Shown: positions 17,428 through 26,590, numbered from the stretch's first letter. The stretch is 64,000 bases of DNA from Amycolatopsis sp. (GCF_025464955.1 NZ_JAODNM010000137.1:37065-101064), one strand, 5' to 3'. A program made the numbers and translations. The notes: generated from the sequence alone by a model not told the origin.

Positions 17428-18633
17428 CTAGTCCTTGGAACCGGTGGCTTGGGACTGGTCGCGGGGGATGAGGACGAGCCTGTCGTCGCTGGAGCCGGGC
17501 TTCCCGCCGTCCTTGTTCACCGTGCCGGCGACGGCGAGCTGCGGGTTGATCAGGCTCATCCCGGCGAGCCTGCCGTAGGACCGGCCGTTCTTGCCGTCGT
17601 TGGTCACCGTCGGCTTGCCGGTCACCGAGCCGTCGGGGGCGATCGGGAGGTCTTGCATGTTTCCCGCGATCGACGTCGTCACGGCGACGTAGCCGGTGAA
17701 GTCCGCGCAGCCCGCGACCCCGGGCTTGTCCGCCCACGTCCACGCGGGCGCGGTGAGCGGCTTGCCGATCTGCAGGCGGTAGATCGCGTCCTTGTCGGCC
17801 AGCCGGTCGGTGACCCAGAGCCGGGCGCCGTCGGTCGACTCACAGATCCCGCCGGGCGCGTGCAGCCCGGAGGCCACCACGGCCGAGCCGGCGACCGGAT
17901 TGCCGGTGGCCGGCTGGCCCGAAGTGTTGATACGCAGGACCTTGCCGGCGAGGGAGTTCGGATCCGCCGCGGCGTTCGGGTTGCCCGCGTCGCCCGTCGC
18001 GACCAGCAGCGCGCTCTTGCCGTCGGTGGCGATCGTGCCGTGGTTGCCCGTGGCGCCCTTCGGGATGCCCGTGAGCACGGCCTTCGGCGGCTGGCCCTTC
18101 GCCAGGCGCAGGACGCGGTTGTCGGTGTCGGTGGTGACGTAGACGAAGAGCAGCTGATCCTCGGTGTAGTCGGGTGAGAGCGCGAGGCCGGTGAGACCGC
18201 CGTCGCCGGTCGCGACGACCGGGACGGTCGCGAACTCCGTCGACGGCCTGCCCGCGGTCGCCTGCATGATCCGCCCGCTCTTGCGCTCGCCGCCGAACGC
18301 CGAGGGCGCGCTGCCGTCGCCCGGCAACGCGGCGACCGCGGACACCGTGTCCAGGCAGGTCGCGATGACGGCCGGGTCGAAGTCCTTGCAGCCCTGCGGC
18401 GGCGGGATCGACGTCGAGGACGCCGCCGGGCCGCCACCGGAGGGTGCGCGGGGGGCGGGGTCGTCTCCGGGGAGCTGCGGTTGAGGTCCGCCCTGCGGCG
18501 TCAGCTGCGGCGCGGGCACGAAGGTCTGTCCCGCGGCGCTGTTGTCGAACTGGGCGCATCCGGCCAGCAGGAAGCTACCGCCGACGGCCAGGGCCACCAG
18601 CCAGGACGGGTTCCGACGGGACCTGGTACGCAC
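17428..18633 (-). CDS. PQQ-dependent sugar dehydrogenase-type lipoprotein
   Basis: About 401-residue beta-propeller protein of the glucose/sorbosone dehydrogenase family. A lipoprotein signal peptide is evident: RTRSRRNPS, hydrophobic LVALAVGGSFLL, then lipobox LAGC, followed by a Pro/Gly-rich spacer. Propeller motifs include GDGGLTGLALSPDY, TGNHGTIATDGKSALLVATGD and GKVLRINTSG. It should be anchored on the outer face of the membrane. GTG 18633 is the start most compatible with the signal peptide; upstream GTG/ATG codons overlap the divergent gene. Confidence 0.85.
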   Translation of the reverse strand: MRTRSRRNPSWLVALAVGGSFLLAGCAQFDNSAAGQTFVPAPQLTPQGGPQPQLPGDDPAPRAPSGGGPAASSTSIPPPQGCKDFDPAVIATCLDTVSAVAALPGDGSAPSAFGGERKSGRIMQATAGRPSTEFATVPVVATGDGGLTGLALSPDYTEDQLLFVYVTTDTDNRVLRLAKGQPPKAVLTGIPKGATGNHGTIATDGKSALLVATGDAGNPNAAADPNSLAGKVLRINTSGQPATGNPVAGSAVVASGLHAPGGICESTDGARLWVTDRLADKDAIYRLQIGKPLTAPAWTWADKPGVAGCADFTGYVAVTTSIAGNMQDLPIAPDGSVTGKPTVTNDGKNGRSYGRLAGMSLINPQLAVAGTVNKDGGKPGSSDDRLVLIPRDQSQATGSKD

Positions 18634-18697
18634 GAGGGGGAAGCCTATGCGGGTCGAGGTGAACCTCAAGTAAGAGGTGACCGCTACCGTGGTGATC

Positions 18698-19606
18698 ATG
18701 ACGGTCACCGTGCTGGTTCCCGACGACGACGGTATCGCCGCGCTGTCCGAGCTCGACGGCGTCCGGGCGATCCGTTACGAGCAAGGCGAGCCGCTGCCGC
18801 CCGAAGCGGCGAAGGCCGAGGTGCTGATCCCGGCGGTCAACCGGGCCAGCGGGACTTCGTTCGCCGACCTCCCCAACCTCAAACTGATCCAGCTGCTTTC
18901 GGCAGGCGCGGATAACTGGATCGACGCCGTCCCCGATGGGATCCTGCTTTCCACCTGCCGGGGTGCCCACGGAGGCAGTGCCGCGGAGTGGGTCGTCGCC
19001 GTGCTGCTGTCGATGTACCGTGAGCTTCCAGAGTTCGCGGCCGACCAGGCCGCGGGCCGTTGGCAGCGTCGAACCACCGAAACCCTGCAGGGCAAGCGAG
19101 TCCTCGTGATCGGCGCCGGCGACCTCGGCCGCCAGCTGGCCAGGCGGCTCGAGGCGTTCGACGTCCGGGTCACGATGGTCGGGTTGTCCGCGCGGGATGG
19201 TGTCCACGGCGTCCGCGAGCTCCCCGGGCTGCTCGGGGCCCACGATGTGACGGCGCTGATGGTGCCGCTGACGTCGAAAACCCACGGGATGGTGGATGCC
19301 GCCTTCCTCGCCGCGATGCCAGCGCACGCCGTGCTCGTCAACGCGTCGCGCGGGCCGGTGGTGGATACCGCCGCGCTGGTCGCCGAGCTGCGGTCCGGCC
19401 GGTTGCGCGCGGCTCTCGACGTCACCGACCCGGAACCGCCGCCACCCGGGCACCCGTTGTGGACCGCGCCCGGCCTGATCCTGAACCCACACGTCGGCAG
19501 CGCGGTGCACGGGACCCGGCGCCGGTCCTACGCCGTCGCCGCCGCGGAGATCGCCCGGTACGCCGGAGGTGAACTGCCGAACAATCTCGTCCATGGCGAG
19601 TATTGA
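18698..19606 (+). CDS. D-isomer-specific 2-hydroxyacid dehydrogenase
   Basis: 302-residue NAD-dependent dehydrogenase reducing 2-keto acids to D-hydroxy acids or the reverse. Contains the AHGGSAAEWVVAVLL substrate-loop region, the dinucleotide-binding VLVIGAGDLGRQLARRL motif, catalytic Arg in LVNASRGPVVDT and the PxxxxPLW/ LILNPHVGSAVHG segment with the catalytic His. Shorter and more divergent than SerA. ATG 18698 chosen; GTG 18677 possible. Divergent from the PQQ lipoprotein, followed 26 bp later by a DoxX gene. Confidence 0.88.
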   Translation: MTVTVLVPDDDGIAALSELDGVRAIRYEQGEPLPPEAAKAEVLIPAVNRASGTSFADLPNLKLIQLLSAGADNWIDAVPDGILLSTCRGAHGGSAAEWVVAVLLSMYRELPEFAADQAAGRWQRRTTETLQGKRVLVIGAGDLGRQLARRLEAFDVRVTMVGLSARDGVHGVRELPGLLGAHDVTALMVPLTSKTHGMVDAAFLAAMPAHAVLVNASRGPVVDTAALVAELRSGRLRAALDVTDPEPPPPGHPLWTAPGLILNPHVGSAVHGTRRRSYAVAAAEIARYAGGELPNNLVHGEY

Positions 19607-19632
19607 GCTGTGGCCTGGGTTACTGTGCGTGC

Positions 19633-20214
19633 GTGAGCACTCACGACGACACCTATGACACGAGCGTGCTTTCCGGGGTCGAGGACACCTCCTCCGGTTC
19701 GAGGGCACTCGAGACGAAATGGCACGGCGGGCTCGACTTCGGTCTGCTGATCATGCGGGTCGCGCTCGGGGTCACCATGGGGGCGCACGGGCTGCAGCAC
19801 CTGTTCGGCCTGTTCGGGGGGCCGGGTATCGCGGGGTTCGCGCGGTTCCTCGGCAGTTTCGGTTTCACGAGCCAGACGACGTTGCTGTCGTGGCTCACCG
19901 GGATCAGCGAGGTCGGTGGCGGCGCGCTGGTGATCGTCGGCCTGTTCACCCCGCTCGGTGCCACCGCGCTGCTCGGGGTCGCGGTGAACATCGTCTACGC
20001 CAAGTGGCACGGCGGGTTCTTCGAGGGCCAGGGCGGCGGGTTCGAGTTCGAGCTGCTGCTCGGTGTCGTCGCGTTGACGTTGCTGTTCACCGGCGCGGGC
20101 CGGTTCTCCCTCGACGCCAACACGCCGTGGCGCCGACGTCCGGTGCCGCTCGGGCTGCTCGGCGTCCTGCTCGCGGCCGCCGTTTCGGTCGCCGTGATCG
20201 TGCTGTTCCGCTAG
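19633..20214 (+). CDS. DoxX family membrane protein
   Basis: 193-residue protein with a hydrophilic N-terminal tail of about 40 residues followed by four membrane helices: LLIMRVALGVTMGAHGLQHL, LLSWLTGISEVGGGALVIVGL, a short loop YAKWHGGFFEGQGGGFEFELL and two C-terminal helices. This is the standard DoxX (PF07681) layout with its conserved GAHGxQHLF and GGGFE motifs. GTG start 19633. Followed by a strong bidirectional hairpin. Confidence 0.88.
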   Translation: MSTHDDTYDTSVLSGVEDTSSGSRALETKWHGGLDFGLLIMRVALGVTMGAHGLQHLFGLFGGPGIAGFARFLGSFGFTSQTTLLSWLTGISEVGGGALVIVGLFTPLGATALLGVAVNIVYAKWHGGFFEGQGGGFEFELLLGVVALTLLFTGAGRFSLDANTPWRRRPVPLGLLGVLLAAAVSVAVIVLFR

Positions 20215-20220
20215 CTGCTG

Positions 20221-20260
20221 GTGAGTGTTTAGGCCGCTTAGAACCGGCCTAAACACTCAC
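20221..20260. terminator. Bidirectional hairpin of the GTGAGTGTTTAGGCC family
   Basis: Perfect 15-bp inverted repeat (GTGAGTGTTTAGGCC and its complement) around a 10-nt loop, filling the gap between convergent doxX and ilvD. No U-run. A sister element with a CCGGCC core is at 39431-39474, also between convergent genes, so a terminator or mRNA 3'-end role in both directions is likely. Confidence 0.8.
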
Positions 20261-20267
20261 CAGTTCG

Positions 20268-22112
20268 CTACTTGTCCGGGTCGCGGACGGCGCCGGTGTC
20301 GGCGGAGGTCGCCATGCGGGCGTAGGCGCGCAGGGCGGCGGTGATCGGCCGCACTCGGTCCTTCGGCTGCCACGGACGCTCGCTGGACTCCATCTTGTCG
20401 CGCCGCTCGGCCAGGATCTCCGGGTCGACGAGGAGTTCCAGCCGCCGCTCGTGGATGTCGAGCAGGATCTGGTCGCCGTCCTCGACGAGCCCGATGAGGC
20501 CGCCGGCCGCGGCTTCGGGCGAGATGTGCCCGACGGAGATGCCCGACGAGCCGCCCGAGAACCGGCCGTCGGTGATCAGCGCGCACTTCTTGCCGAGTCC
20601 CGAGCCCTTGAGGAACGCCGTGGGGTGCAACATTTCCTGCATGCCCGGACCACCCGCGGGGCCTTCGTAGCGGATGACGAGGACTTCGCCCGGCTGGATC
20701 TTCTTGCCGAGGATCGCCGAGACGGCTTCTTCCTGGCTTTCCAGCACCCGCGCGGGGCCCTGGAAATGCCACAGGTCCTCGTCGATCCCGGCCGCCTTGA
20801 TCACGGCGCCGTTCTCGGCGAGATTGCCGCGCAGGATCGCGAGGCCGCCGTCGACGGTGTGCGCGTGCGCGACGTCGTGGATGCAGCCGTCAGCCGCGTC
20901 GGTGTCGAGCGAGGTCCAGCGGTTCGACGTCGAGAAGGCCTCGATGGTCCGGACCCCGCCGGGCGCTGCGTGGAACAGCTCGACCGCTTCGGCCGACGGC
21001 GACTCGGCGCGGATGTCCCAAGTGGACAGCCACTCCTTCAGCGTCGGCGTGTGTACCGAGGTGACCTCTTCGTTCAGCAGCCCGCCACGGTAGAGCTCAC
21101 CGAGGATGGCGGGGATGCCGCCGGCCCGATGGACGTCTTCCATGTGGTAGTCCGAGTTCGGCGCGACCTTCGACAGGCACGGCACCTTGCGGCCGATGGC
21201 GTCGATGTCGGCGATGGTGAAGTCGACCTCGCCCTCCCGCGCGGCGGCGAGGATGTGCAGCACGGTGTTCGTCGAACCGCCCATGGCCATGTCGAGCGCC
21301 ATCGCGTTCTCGAACGCGGCCTTCGTCGCGATCGACCGCGGGAGCACGGACTCGTCGTCGTTCTCGTACCAGCGCTTGGCCAGTTCGACGACCGTACGTC
21401 CGGCGTTGACGAACAGCTCGCGCCGCGCCGCGTGCGTGGCGAGTGTGGAACCGTTGCCCGGCAAGGAAAGTCCGAGTGCTTCGGTCAGGCAGTTCATCGA
21501 GTTCGCGGTGAACATGCCCGAGCACGAGCCGCAGGTCGGACACGCTGAGCGCTCGACTTCGGCCAGGCCCGCTTCGTCGACCGAGTTGTTGGCCGAGGCG
21601 GAGATCGTGGTGATCAGGTCGCTCGCCGGGTGGACGACGTCGCCGACGACCACGGCCTTGCCTGCTTCCATCGGCCCGCCGGAGACGAACACGACCGGGA
21701 TGTTGAGCCGCATCGCGGCGTTGAGCATGCCCGGGGTGATCTTGTCGCAGTTGGAGATGCACACCAGCGCGTCGGCCTGGTGGCCGTTGACCATGTACTC
21801 CACCGCGTCGGCGATGATCTCGCGCGAAGGCAGTGAGTAGAGCATTCCGCTGTGGCCCATGGCGATGCCGTCGTCGACGGCGATGGTGTGGAACTCGCGG
21901 GACACCCCGCCGGCGGCCCGCACGCCCTCGGCGACGATGTCGCCCATGTCCTTGAGGTGCACGTGGCCGGGGACGAACTGGGTGTAGGAGTTGGCGATGG
22001 CGACGATGGGCTTGCCGAAGTCGCTGTCGGTCATTCCCGTGGCGCGCCAGAGCGAGCGAGCGCCCGCCGCGTTGCGGCCGTGGGTGGTGATGCGGGAGCG
22101 CAGCGGAGGCAT
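20268..22112 (-). CDS. ilvD: Dihydroxy-acid dehydratase
   Basis: 614-residue IlvD of the E. coli length class, converting 2,3-dihydroxy-isovalerate/-methylvalerate to the 2-keto acids of valine and isoleucine synthesis. Fe-S cysteine motifs CISNCDKITPGML and CPTCGSCSGMFTANSMNCL are intact. Start ATG 22112 (PPLRSRITTHGRN) matches the family; an upstream ATG at 22160 would add 16 residues. It sits about 950 bp from the ilvBNC operon but on the opposite strand, so it has its own promoter. Confidence 0.96.
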   Translation of the reverse strand: MPPLRSRITTHGRNAAGARSLWRATGMTDSDFGKPIVAIANSYTQFVPGHVHLKDMGDIVAEGVRAAGGVSREFHTIAVDDGIAMGHSGMLYSLPSREIIADAVEYMVNGHQADALVCISNCDKITPGMLNAAMRLNIPVVFVSGGPMEAGKAVVVGDVVHPASDLITTISASANNSVDEAGLAEVERSACPTCGSCSGMFTANSMNCLTEALGLSLPGNGSTLATHAARRELFVNAGRTVVELAKRWYENDDESVLPRSIATKAAFENAMALDMAMGGSTNTVLHILAAAREGEVDFTIADIDAIGRKVPCLSKVAPNSDYHMEDVHRAGGIPAILGELYRGGLLNEEVTSVHTPTLKEWLSTWDIRAESPSAEAVELFHAAPGGVRTIEAFSTSNRWTSLDTDAADGCIHDVAHAHTVDGGLAILRGNLAENGAVIKAAGIDEDLWHFQGPARVLESQEEAVSAILGKKIQPGEVLVIRYEGPAGGPGMQEMLHPTAFLKGSGLGKKCALITDGRFSGGSSGISVGHISPEAAAGGLIGLVEDGDQILLDIHERRLELLVDPEILAERRDKMESSERPWQPKDRVRPITAALRAYARMATSADTGAVRDPDK

Positions 22113-22224
22113 GGCTACTCCAATGTCCTCGTTCTGGGTCGTGCTCGGGTCGTTCGGCAACCGGTGGTGACCGGCGCGGAGACGGCGCCCGGATAGGTGC
22201 GCGCGCCAACTGGTCCTACCAATC

Positions 22225-22734
22225 CTACTCCTGGGCGGAAGCCACTGAGTCGGAGGTGGCGACGGCGGGCTCGGGTGCGGTTACCGCCGGTTCGGCGATC
22301 AGCCCGGACGGATCGTGCAGGCGGCCGTCGCTGACCAGCGAGAGCACCGGCAGGTGCCGGGTGCGCACGGTGGGCAGCCGGACCTGGCTTTCGTCGGCGA
22401 GTACGGCGCTGACCTTGGATTTCTTGTTCAGTGCAAGTCCCTTGAGCTCCGACCAGGCCAGGTCGCGGTGACCGAACATGGTGCGGACCTTGAGGCCCTG
22501 GGCGTCGGCCGTCGTGCGCATGCGCCGGACGAACACGATCAGCGCGAGCGGGATCAGGTAGAGCACCGCGAGCCAGTGGATCTCGCCGAGTGCCGCCGGG
22601 GTCATGCAGAAGATCAGGAACCCGATCACGAAATACGCCGTGCGCGGGATCCGGAACACCGCCTTCGGGTTCGGCGGGATCTCCGGGGCGCCGGTGACGG
22701 CATCGGTGCTGGTCTGCTGCTCGTTTTCAGCCAC
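22225..22734 (-). CDS. PH domain-containing membrane protein
   Basis: 169-residue protein with two adjacent membrane segments (YFVIGFLIFCMTPAALG and WLAVLYLIPLALIVFV) followed by a bacterial PH-like domain (VRTMFGHRDLAWSELKGLAL...VRLPTVRTRHLPVLSLVSDGRL). Similar small proteins are common in mycobacteria and Amycolatopsis near ilvB/ilvD; no reaction is known. Divergent from ilvB across the leader region. Confidence 0.85.
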   Translation of the reverse strand: MAENEQQTSTDAVTGAPEIPPNPKAVFRIPRTAYFVIGFLIFCMTPAALGEIHWLAVLYLIPLALIVFVRRMRTTADAQGLKVRTMFGHRDLAWSELKGLALNKKSKVSAVLADESQVRLPTVRTRHLPVLSLVSDGRLHDPSGLIAEPAVTAPEPAVATSDSVASAQE

Positions 22735-22826
22735 TCATAGATGGTGCACCGCAGCGCTGAAGGCCGGGAAAGCGGGGCCGTCCGATAGTCGGAGTGTCCA
22801 GTATCCGGGATCACCATCCCGCAGAG

Positions 22827-22856
22827 TTGACACTCCTTGACGTAACCGATTAACGT
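22827..22856 (+). promoter_or_regulatory. ilvB leader promoter
   Basis: Sigma-70-type boxes: -35 TTGACA (22827-22832), 18-bp spacer and -10 TAACGT (22851-22856). The -10 ends 7 bp before the GTG of the leader peptide, so the transcript should begin at or very near this codon and the leader would be translated from a leaderless mRNA. Confidence 0.75.
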
Positions 22857-22863
22857 CTCTCCC

Positions 22864-22911
22864 GTGCTCAAGCTGACCGGCCTCGTACTTCCCCAGCGCG
22901 TCGACGCTTAG
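22864..22911 (+). CDS. ilvB leader peptide
   Basis: 15-codon ORF MLKLTGLVLPQRVDA starting with GTG and ending TAG. Six of fifteen codons are branched-chain (four Leu, two Val), with a LeuValLeu cluster at residues 7-9. No ribosome site precedes it, consistent with leaderless translation from the promoter 7 bp upstream. Its last codons form the 5' arm of the pause hairpin. Transcription attenuation of ilvBNC by such peptides is established in Corynebacterium. Confidence 0.8.
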   Translation: MLKLTGLVLPQRVDA

Positions 22912-22972
22912 GAAGTTTCCGCTGCGTCGACGCGCGACCCTCGTGCGACCTAACGGTCGGCGGGGGTTTTTT
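22896..22972 (+). terminator. ilvB attenuator
   Basis: A perfect 12-bp stem (GCGCGTCGACGC at 22896-22907 with its complement at 22924-22935) forms the pause hairpin overlapping the leader peptide's end. It is followed by a GC-rich terminator-type hairpin (about 22937-22966, core GCGACC-TAAC-GGTCG with one bulge, then a CCC/GGG base) and six T residues at 22967-22972. Ribosome stalling at the Leu/Val codons would disturb the first stem and allow read-through to ilvB. The antiterminator pairing was not resolved by eye. Confidence 0.75.
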
Positions 22973-23064
22973 GTTGCCTGGATTGACCTTGGCCGCAAGA
23001 TTTACCCGAACGAGTTACCCCGAACACCGTGATCCCGAACACCGAGACCCTCGAGGCAGAACCG

Positions 23065-24954
23065 ATGACAAGCGCCACCTCGCGATCGGAAACGAACGCC
23101 GGTGCGACGCCTCCCGCGTCGCCCAGCCAGATTGGCTCCCGCCCGAAGCCGGCCCCGCCGGCTGGCACGCCGGTAAGGGTCACGGGCGCGCAGTCGCTCG
23201 TCCGCTCGCTCGAGGCGGTTGGCGTCGAGGTCGTCTTCGGCATTCCCGGCGGCACGATCATGCCCGCCTACGACGCGCTGCTCGACTCCACGAAGGTCCG
23301 TCACATCCTGGTCCGCCACGAGCAGGGCGCCGGCCACGCGGCCACTGGCTACGCACAGGCCACCGGCAAGGTCGGCGTCTGCATCGCCACTTCCGGCCCC
23401 GGCGCGACCAACCTGGTCACCCCGCTGGCCGACGCGAACATGGACTCGGTGCCGATCGTCGCGATCACCGGTCAGCAGAGCCGCGCGCTGATCGGCACGG
23501 ACGCCTTCCAGGAAGCCGACATCTGTGGCATCACGCTGCCGATCACCAAGCACAACTTCCTGGTGACCGACCCGATCGACATCCCCCGCACCATCGCAGA
23601 GGCGTTCCACCTCGCGTCGACGGGACGTCCTGGGCCGGTGCTCGTCGACATCCCGAAGGACGTCCTGCAGGAGATGACGTCGTTCTCCTGGCCCACCGAG
23701 ATGCGCCTGCCCGGCTACCGGCCGACGCTGCGTCCGCACGGCAAGCAGGTCCGCGAAGCCGCGCGGCTCATCGCGTCCGCGCGTCGCCCGGTGCTCTACG
23801 TCGGTGGCGGCGTGATCAAGGCGAACGCGTCGAAGCAGCTGCTGGAGCTGGCGGAGTACACCGGCATTCCGGTGGTCACCACGCTGATGGCCCGGGGGGC
23901 GTTCCCCGACTCGCACCCGCAGCACCTCGGCATGCCGGGCATGCACGGCACAGTCGCCGCGGTCGCCGCGATGCAGCGCTCCGACCTGTTGATCACCCTC
24001 GGCGCGCGGTTCGACGACCGGGTGACCGGCCAGCTTTCGTCGTTCGCGCCGGACGCGGCGGTGGTGCACGCCGACATCGACCCGGCGGAGATCTCGAAGA
24101 ACCGCAAGGCCGACGTCCCCATCGTCGGTGACTGCGCCGAGATCATCACCGAGCTGAGCATCGCGGTCCGCGGCGAGTTCGAGCACTCCGGCACGCCGGA
24201 CCTCGAAGCTTGGTGGACGCAGCTCAACTCGCTGCGCCAGAACTACCCGGCCGGGTACGAATGGCCCGCCGACGGCGCGTTGTCGCCCCAGTACGTCATC
24301 GAGCGCATCGGCCAGCTGGTCGGCCCGGACGCCGTCTACACCGCGGGCGTCGGGCAGCACCAGATGTGGGCCGCGCAGTTCGTCAAGTACGAGAAACCGC
24401 GCTCGTGGATCAACTCCGGCGGGCTCGGCACGATGGGCTTCGCCGTTCCGGCCGCGATGGGCGCCAAGTTCGGCCTGCCGGACACGCAGGTCTGGGCGAT
24501 CGATGGCGACGGCTGCTTCCAGATGACCAACCAGGAACTCGCCACCTGTGCGATCGAGGGTGCGCCGATCAAGGTCGCCGTGATCAACAACGGCAACCTC
24601 GGCATGGTCCGGCAGTGGCAGAACCTGTTCTACTCGGAGCGGTACTCGCACACCGATCTCGGTACGCACAAGCACCGCATCCCCGACTTCACGCTGCTGG
24701 CCGAGGCGCTCGGGTGCGCCGGGCTGCGGTGCGAGTCGAAGGAAGACGTCGATGCGACCATCCGCCGCGCGATGGAGATCAACGACCGCCCGGTGGTGAT
24801 CGACTTCGTCGTCGGCAAGGACGCGCAGGTCTGGCCGATGGTCGCGGCCGGCACCGGCAACGACGAGATCATGGCCGTCCGCGGCATCCGCCCGCTGTTC
24901 GACGACGACGAGGTGGCCGCCGAGGCAGCCGCCGCCGAGGGAGACCCGCGATGA
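23065..24954 (+). CDS. ilvB: Acetolactate synthase large subunit
   Basis: 629-residue ThDP-dependent acetohydroxyacid synthase catalytic subunit, first common step of valine, leucine and isoleucine synthesis. Signatures: VFGIPGGTIMPAYDALLD, catalytic Glu in HEQGAGHAATGYAQATGKVG, and the ThDP/Mg motif GDGCFQMTNQELATCAIEGAPIK-like region (GDG...N). A Pro/Ala-rich N-terminal extension of about 40 residues precedes the core. ATG 23065 with GAGG upstream is preferred to GTG 23029. ATGA overlap with ilvN. Confidence 0.97.
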   Translation: MTSATSRSETNAGATPPASPSQIGSRPKPAPPAGTPVRVTGAQSLVRSLEAVGVEVVFGIPGGTIMPAYDALLDSTKVRHILVRHEQGAGHAATGYAQATGKVGVCIATSGPGATNLVTPLADANMDSVPIVAITGQQSRALIGTDAFQEADICGITLPITKHNFLVTDPIDIPRTIAEAFHLASTGRPGPVLVDIPKDVLQEMTSFSWPTEMRLPGYRPTLRPHGKQVREAARLIASARRPVLYVGGGVIKANASKQLLELAEYTGIPVVTTLMARGAFPDSHPQHLGMPGMHGTVAAVAAMQRSDLLITLGARFDDRVTGQLSSFAPDAAVVHADIDPAEISKNRKADVPIVGDCAEIITELSIAVRGEFEHSGTPDLEAWWTQLNSLRQNYPAGYEWPADGALSPQYVIERIGQLVGPDAVYTAGVGQHQMWAAQFVKYEKPRSWINSGGLGTMGFAVPAAMGAKFGLPDTQVWAIDGDGCFQMTNQELATCAIEGAPIKVAVINNGNLGMVRQWQNLFYSERYSHTDLGTHKHRIPDFTLLAEALGCAGLRCESKEDVDATIRRAMEINDRPVVIDFVVGKDAQVWPMVAAGTGNDEIMAVRGIRPLFDDDEVAAEAAAAEGDPR

Positions 24955-25457
24955 CCAGCCACACCCTGAGCGTTTTGGTCGAGAACAAACCCGGTGTGCT
25001 CGCGCGCGTCGCCGGCCTGTTCTCCCGGCGCGGTTTCAACATCGAGTCCCTCGCCGTCGGACCCACGGAGAACCCCGAGGTGTCCAGGATGACGATCGTG
25101 GTCGCTGTCGACGAGCTACCGCTCGAACAGGTGACCAAGCAGCTCAACAAGCTGATCAACGTCATCAAGATCGTGGAGCTCGAGAAGTCCACGGCCGTAC
25201 AGCGCGAACTGCTGCTTGTCAAGGTCAGGGCAGACAATACGGTCCGTAGTCAAGTACTGGAGACAGTGCAGCTCTTCCGTGCGAAGGTGGTGGACGTGTC
25301 GCCCGAAGCGGTCACCGTTGAGGCCACCGGCACGTCGGACAAGATCGGCGCCCTGCTCCGGATGCTGGAACCGTACGGTATCCGCGAGCTCGTGCAGTCC
25401 GGCATGGTCGCGGTGGGCCGCGGGGCCCGTTCGATCACCGCAACAGCTTCCCGTTAG
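24951..25457 (+). CDS. ilvN: Acetolactate synthase small (regulatory) subunit
   Basis: 168-residue regulatory subunit that gives valine feedback inhibition and activates IlvB. N-terminal ACT domain TLSVLVENKPGVLARVAGLF and the conserved RGFNIESLAVGPTE are intact; the C-terminal half ends GMVAVGRGARSIT. Start ATG overlaps the ilvB stop. Followed 28 bp later by ilvC, giving the standard actinobacterial ilvBNC operon. Confidence 0.97.
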   Translation: MTSHTLSVLVENKPGVLARVAGLFSRRGFNIESLAVGPTENPEVSRMTIVVAVDELPLEQVTKQLNKLINVIKIVELEKSTAVQRELLLVKVRADNTVRSQVLETVQLFRAKVVDVSPEAVTVEATGTSDKIGALLRMLEPYGIRELVQSGMVAVGRGARSITATASR

Positions 25458-25485
25458 TCAGTTTTCGAAAGGAATGTCTTCGCTC

Positions 25486-26499
25486 ATGTCCGTTGAAATC
25501 TTCTACGACGACGATGCCGACCTCAGCATCATCCAGGGCCGCAAGGTCGCCGTTATCGGATATGGCAGCCAGGGCCACGCCCACGCGCTGAGCCTGCGCG
25601 ACTCCGGTGTCGACGTCCGCATCGGCCTGCCGGAGGGCTCCAAGTCCCGCGCGAAGGCCGAGGACCAGGGCCTGCGCGTACTGACGCCGGCCGAGGCTTC
25701 CAAGGAAGCCGACCTGATCATGATCCTGGCGCCGGATACCAAGCAGCGCTTCATCTACGCCGAAGACATCGAGCCGAACCTCAAAGACGGCGACGCGATC
25801 TTCTTCGGGCACGGCTTCAACATCCGCTTCGACCTGATCAAGCCGCCGTCCAACATCGACGTCGCCATGGTCGCCCCGAAGGGCCCCGGTCACCTCGTCC
25901 GCCGCCAGTTCGTCGACGGCAAGGGCGTCCCGGCCCTGATCGCGGTCGAGCAGGACGCCACGGGCGGCGCCCAGGCACTCGCGCTCTCGTACGCGGCGGC
26001 CATCGGCGCGGCGCGCGCGGGAGTCATCAAGACGACCTTCACCGAGGAAACCGAGACCGACCTCTTCGGTGAGCAGGCCGTCCTCTGCGGCGGTGCGTCC
26101 GCGCTGGTGCAGACCGGGTTCGAGGTGCTCACGGAGGCCGGTTACGCCCCGGAGATCGCCTACTTCGAGGTGCTGCACGAGCTCAAGCTCATCGTCGACC
26201 TCATGTACGAAGGCGGTATCGCCCGTCAGCGCTACTCCATCTCCGACACCGCCGAGTACGGCGACCTGACCCGCGGCCCGCGCGTCATCTCGCCCGCGGT
26301 CAAGGAAGAGATGAAGAAGATCCTCACTGAGATCCAGGACGGCACGTTCGCCCGCGAATGGGTCGCCGAGGACGAGGCCGGCCGGCCGAACTTCATCAAG
26401 CTCGAGGAAGCCGGCAACCAGCACCCGATCGAGAAGACCGGCAAGAAGCTGCGCGACCTGATGTCCTGGGTCGACCGCCCCATCACCGAGACCGCGTAA
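25486..26499 (+). CDS. ilvC: Ketol-acid reductoisomerase
   Basis: 337-residue class I reductoisomerase, converting acetolactate to dihydroxyisovalerate with NADPH. Nucleotide loop VIGYGSQGHAHALSLRDSG, catalytic/metal motif TDLFGEQAVLCGG and EIAYFEVLHELKLIVDLMYEGG, and the SDTAEYGD motif are all visible. ATG 25486 gives the standard family length; AAAGGA lies 12 bp upstream. Last gene of ilvBNC, ended by a long perfect hairpin. Confidence 0.97.
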   Translation: MSVEIFYDDDADLSIIQGRKVAVIGYGSQGHAHALSLRDSGVDVRIGLPEGSKSRAKAEDQGLRVLTPAEASKEADLIMILAPDTKQRFIYAEDIEPNLKDGDAIFFGHGFNIRFDLIKPPSNIDVAMVAPKGPGHLVRRQFVDGKGVPALIAVEQDATGGAQALALSYAAAIGAARAGVIKTTFTEETETDLFGEQAVLCGGASALVQTGFEVLTEAGYAPEIAYFEVLHELKLIVDLMYEGGIARQRYSISDTAEYGDLTRGPRVISPAVKEEMKKILTEIQDGTFAREWVAEDEAGRPNFIKLEEAGNQHPIEKTGKKLRDLMSWVDRPITETA

Positions 26500-26510
26500 G
26501 TCGGTTGTTC

Positions 26511-26557
26511 GTGAAGGCCACCTTCACAGCGCAATACGCTGTGAAGGTGGCCTTCAC
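26511..26557. terminator. 21-bp GTGAAGGCCACCTTCAC hairpin after ilvC
   Basis: Perfect 21-bp inverted repeat with a 5-nt loop (CAATA), beginning 12 bp after the ilvC stop. Each arm is itself close to palindromic (GTGAAGGCCACCTTCAC). The same word recurs at 28624-28671 and 31931-31978, and all three lie immediately downstream of or between genes, so a 3'-end function is likely; no U-tract follows. Confidence 0.8.
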
Positions 26558-26590
26558 GCGTTTCTGGACCCGGCCGATATCGTGGGTGAC

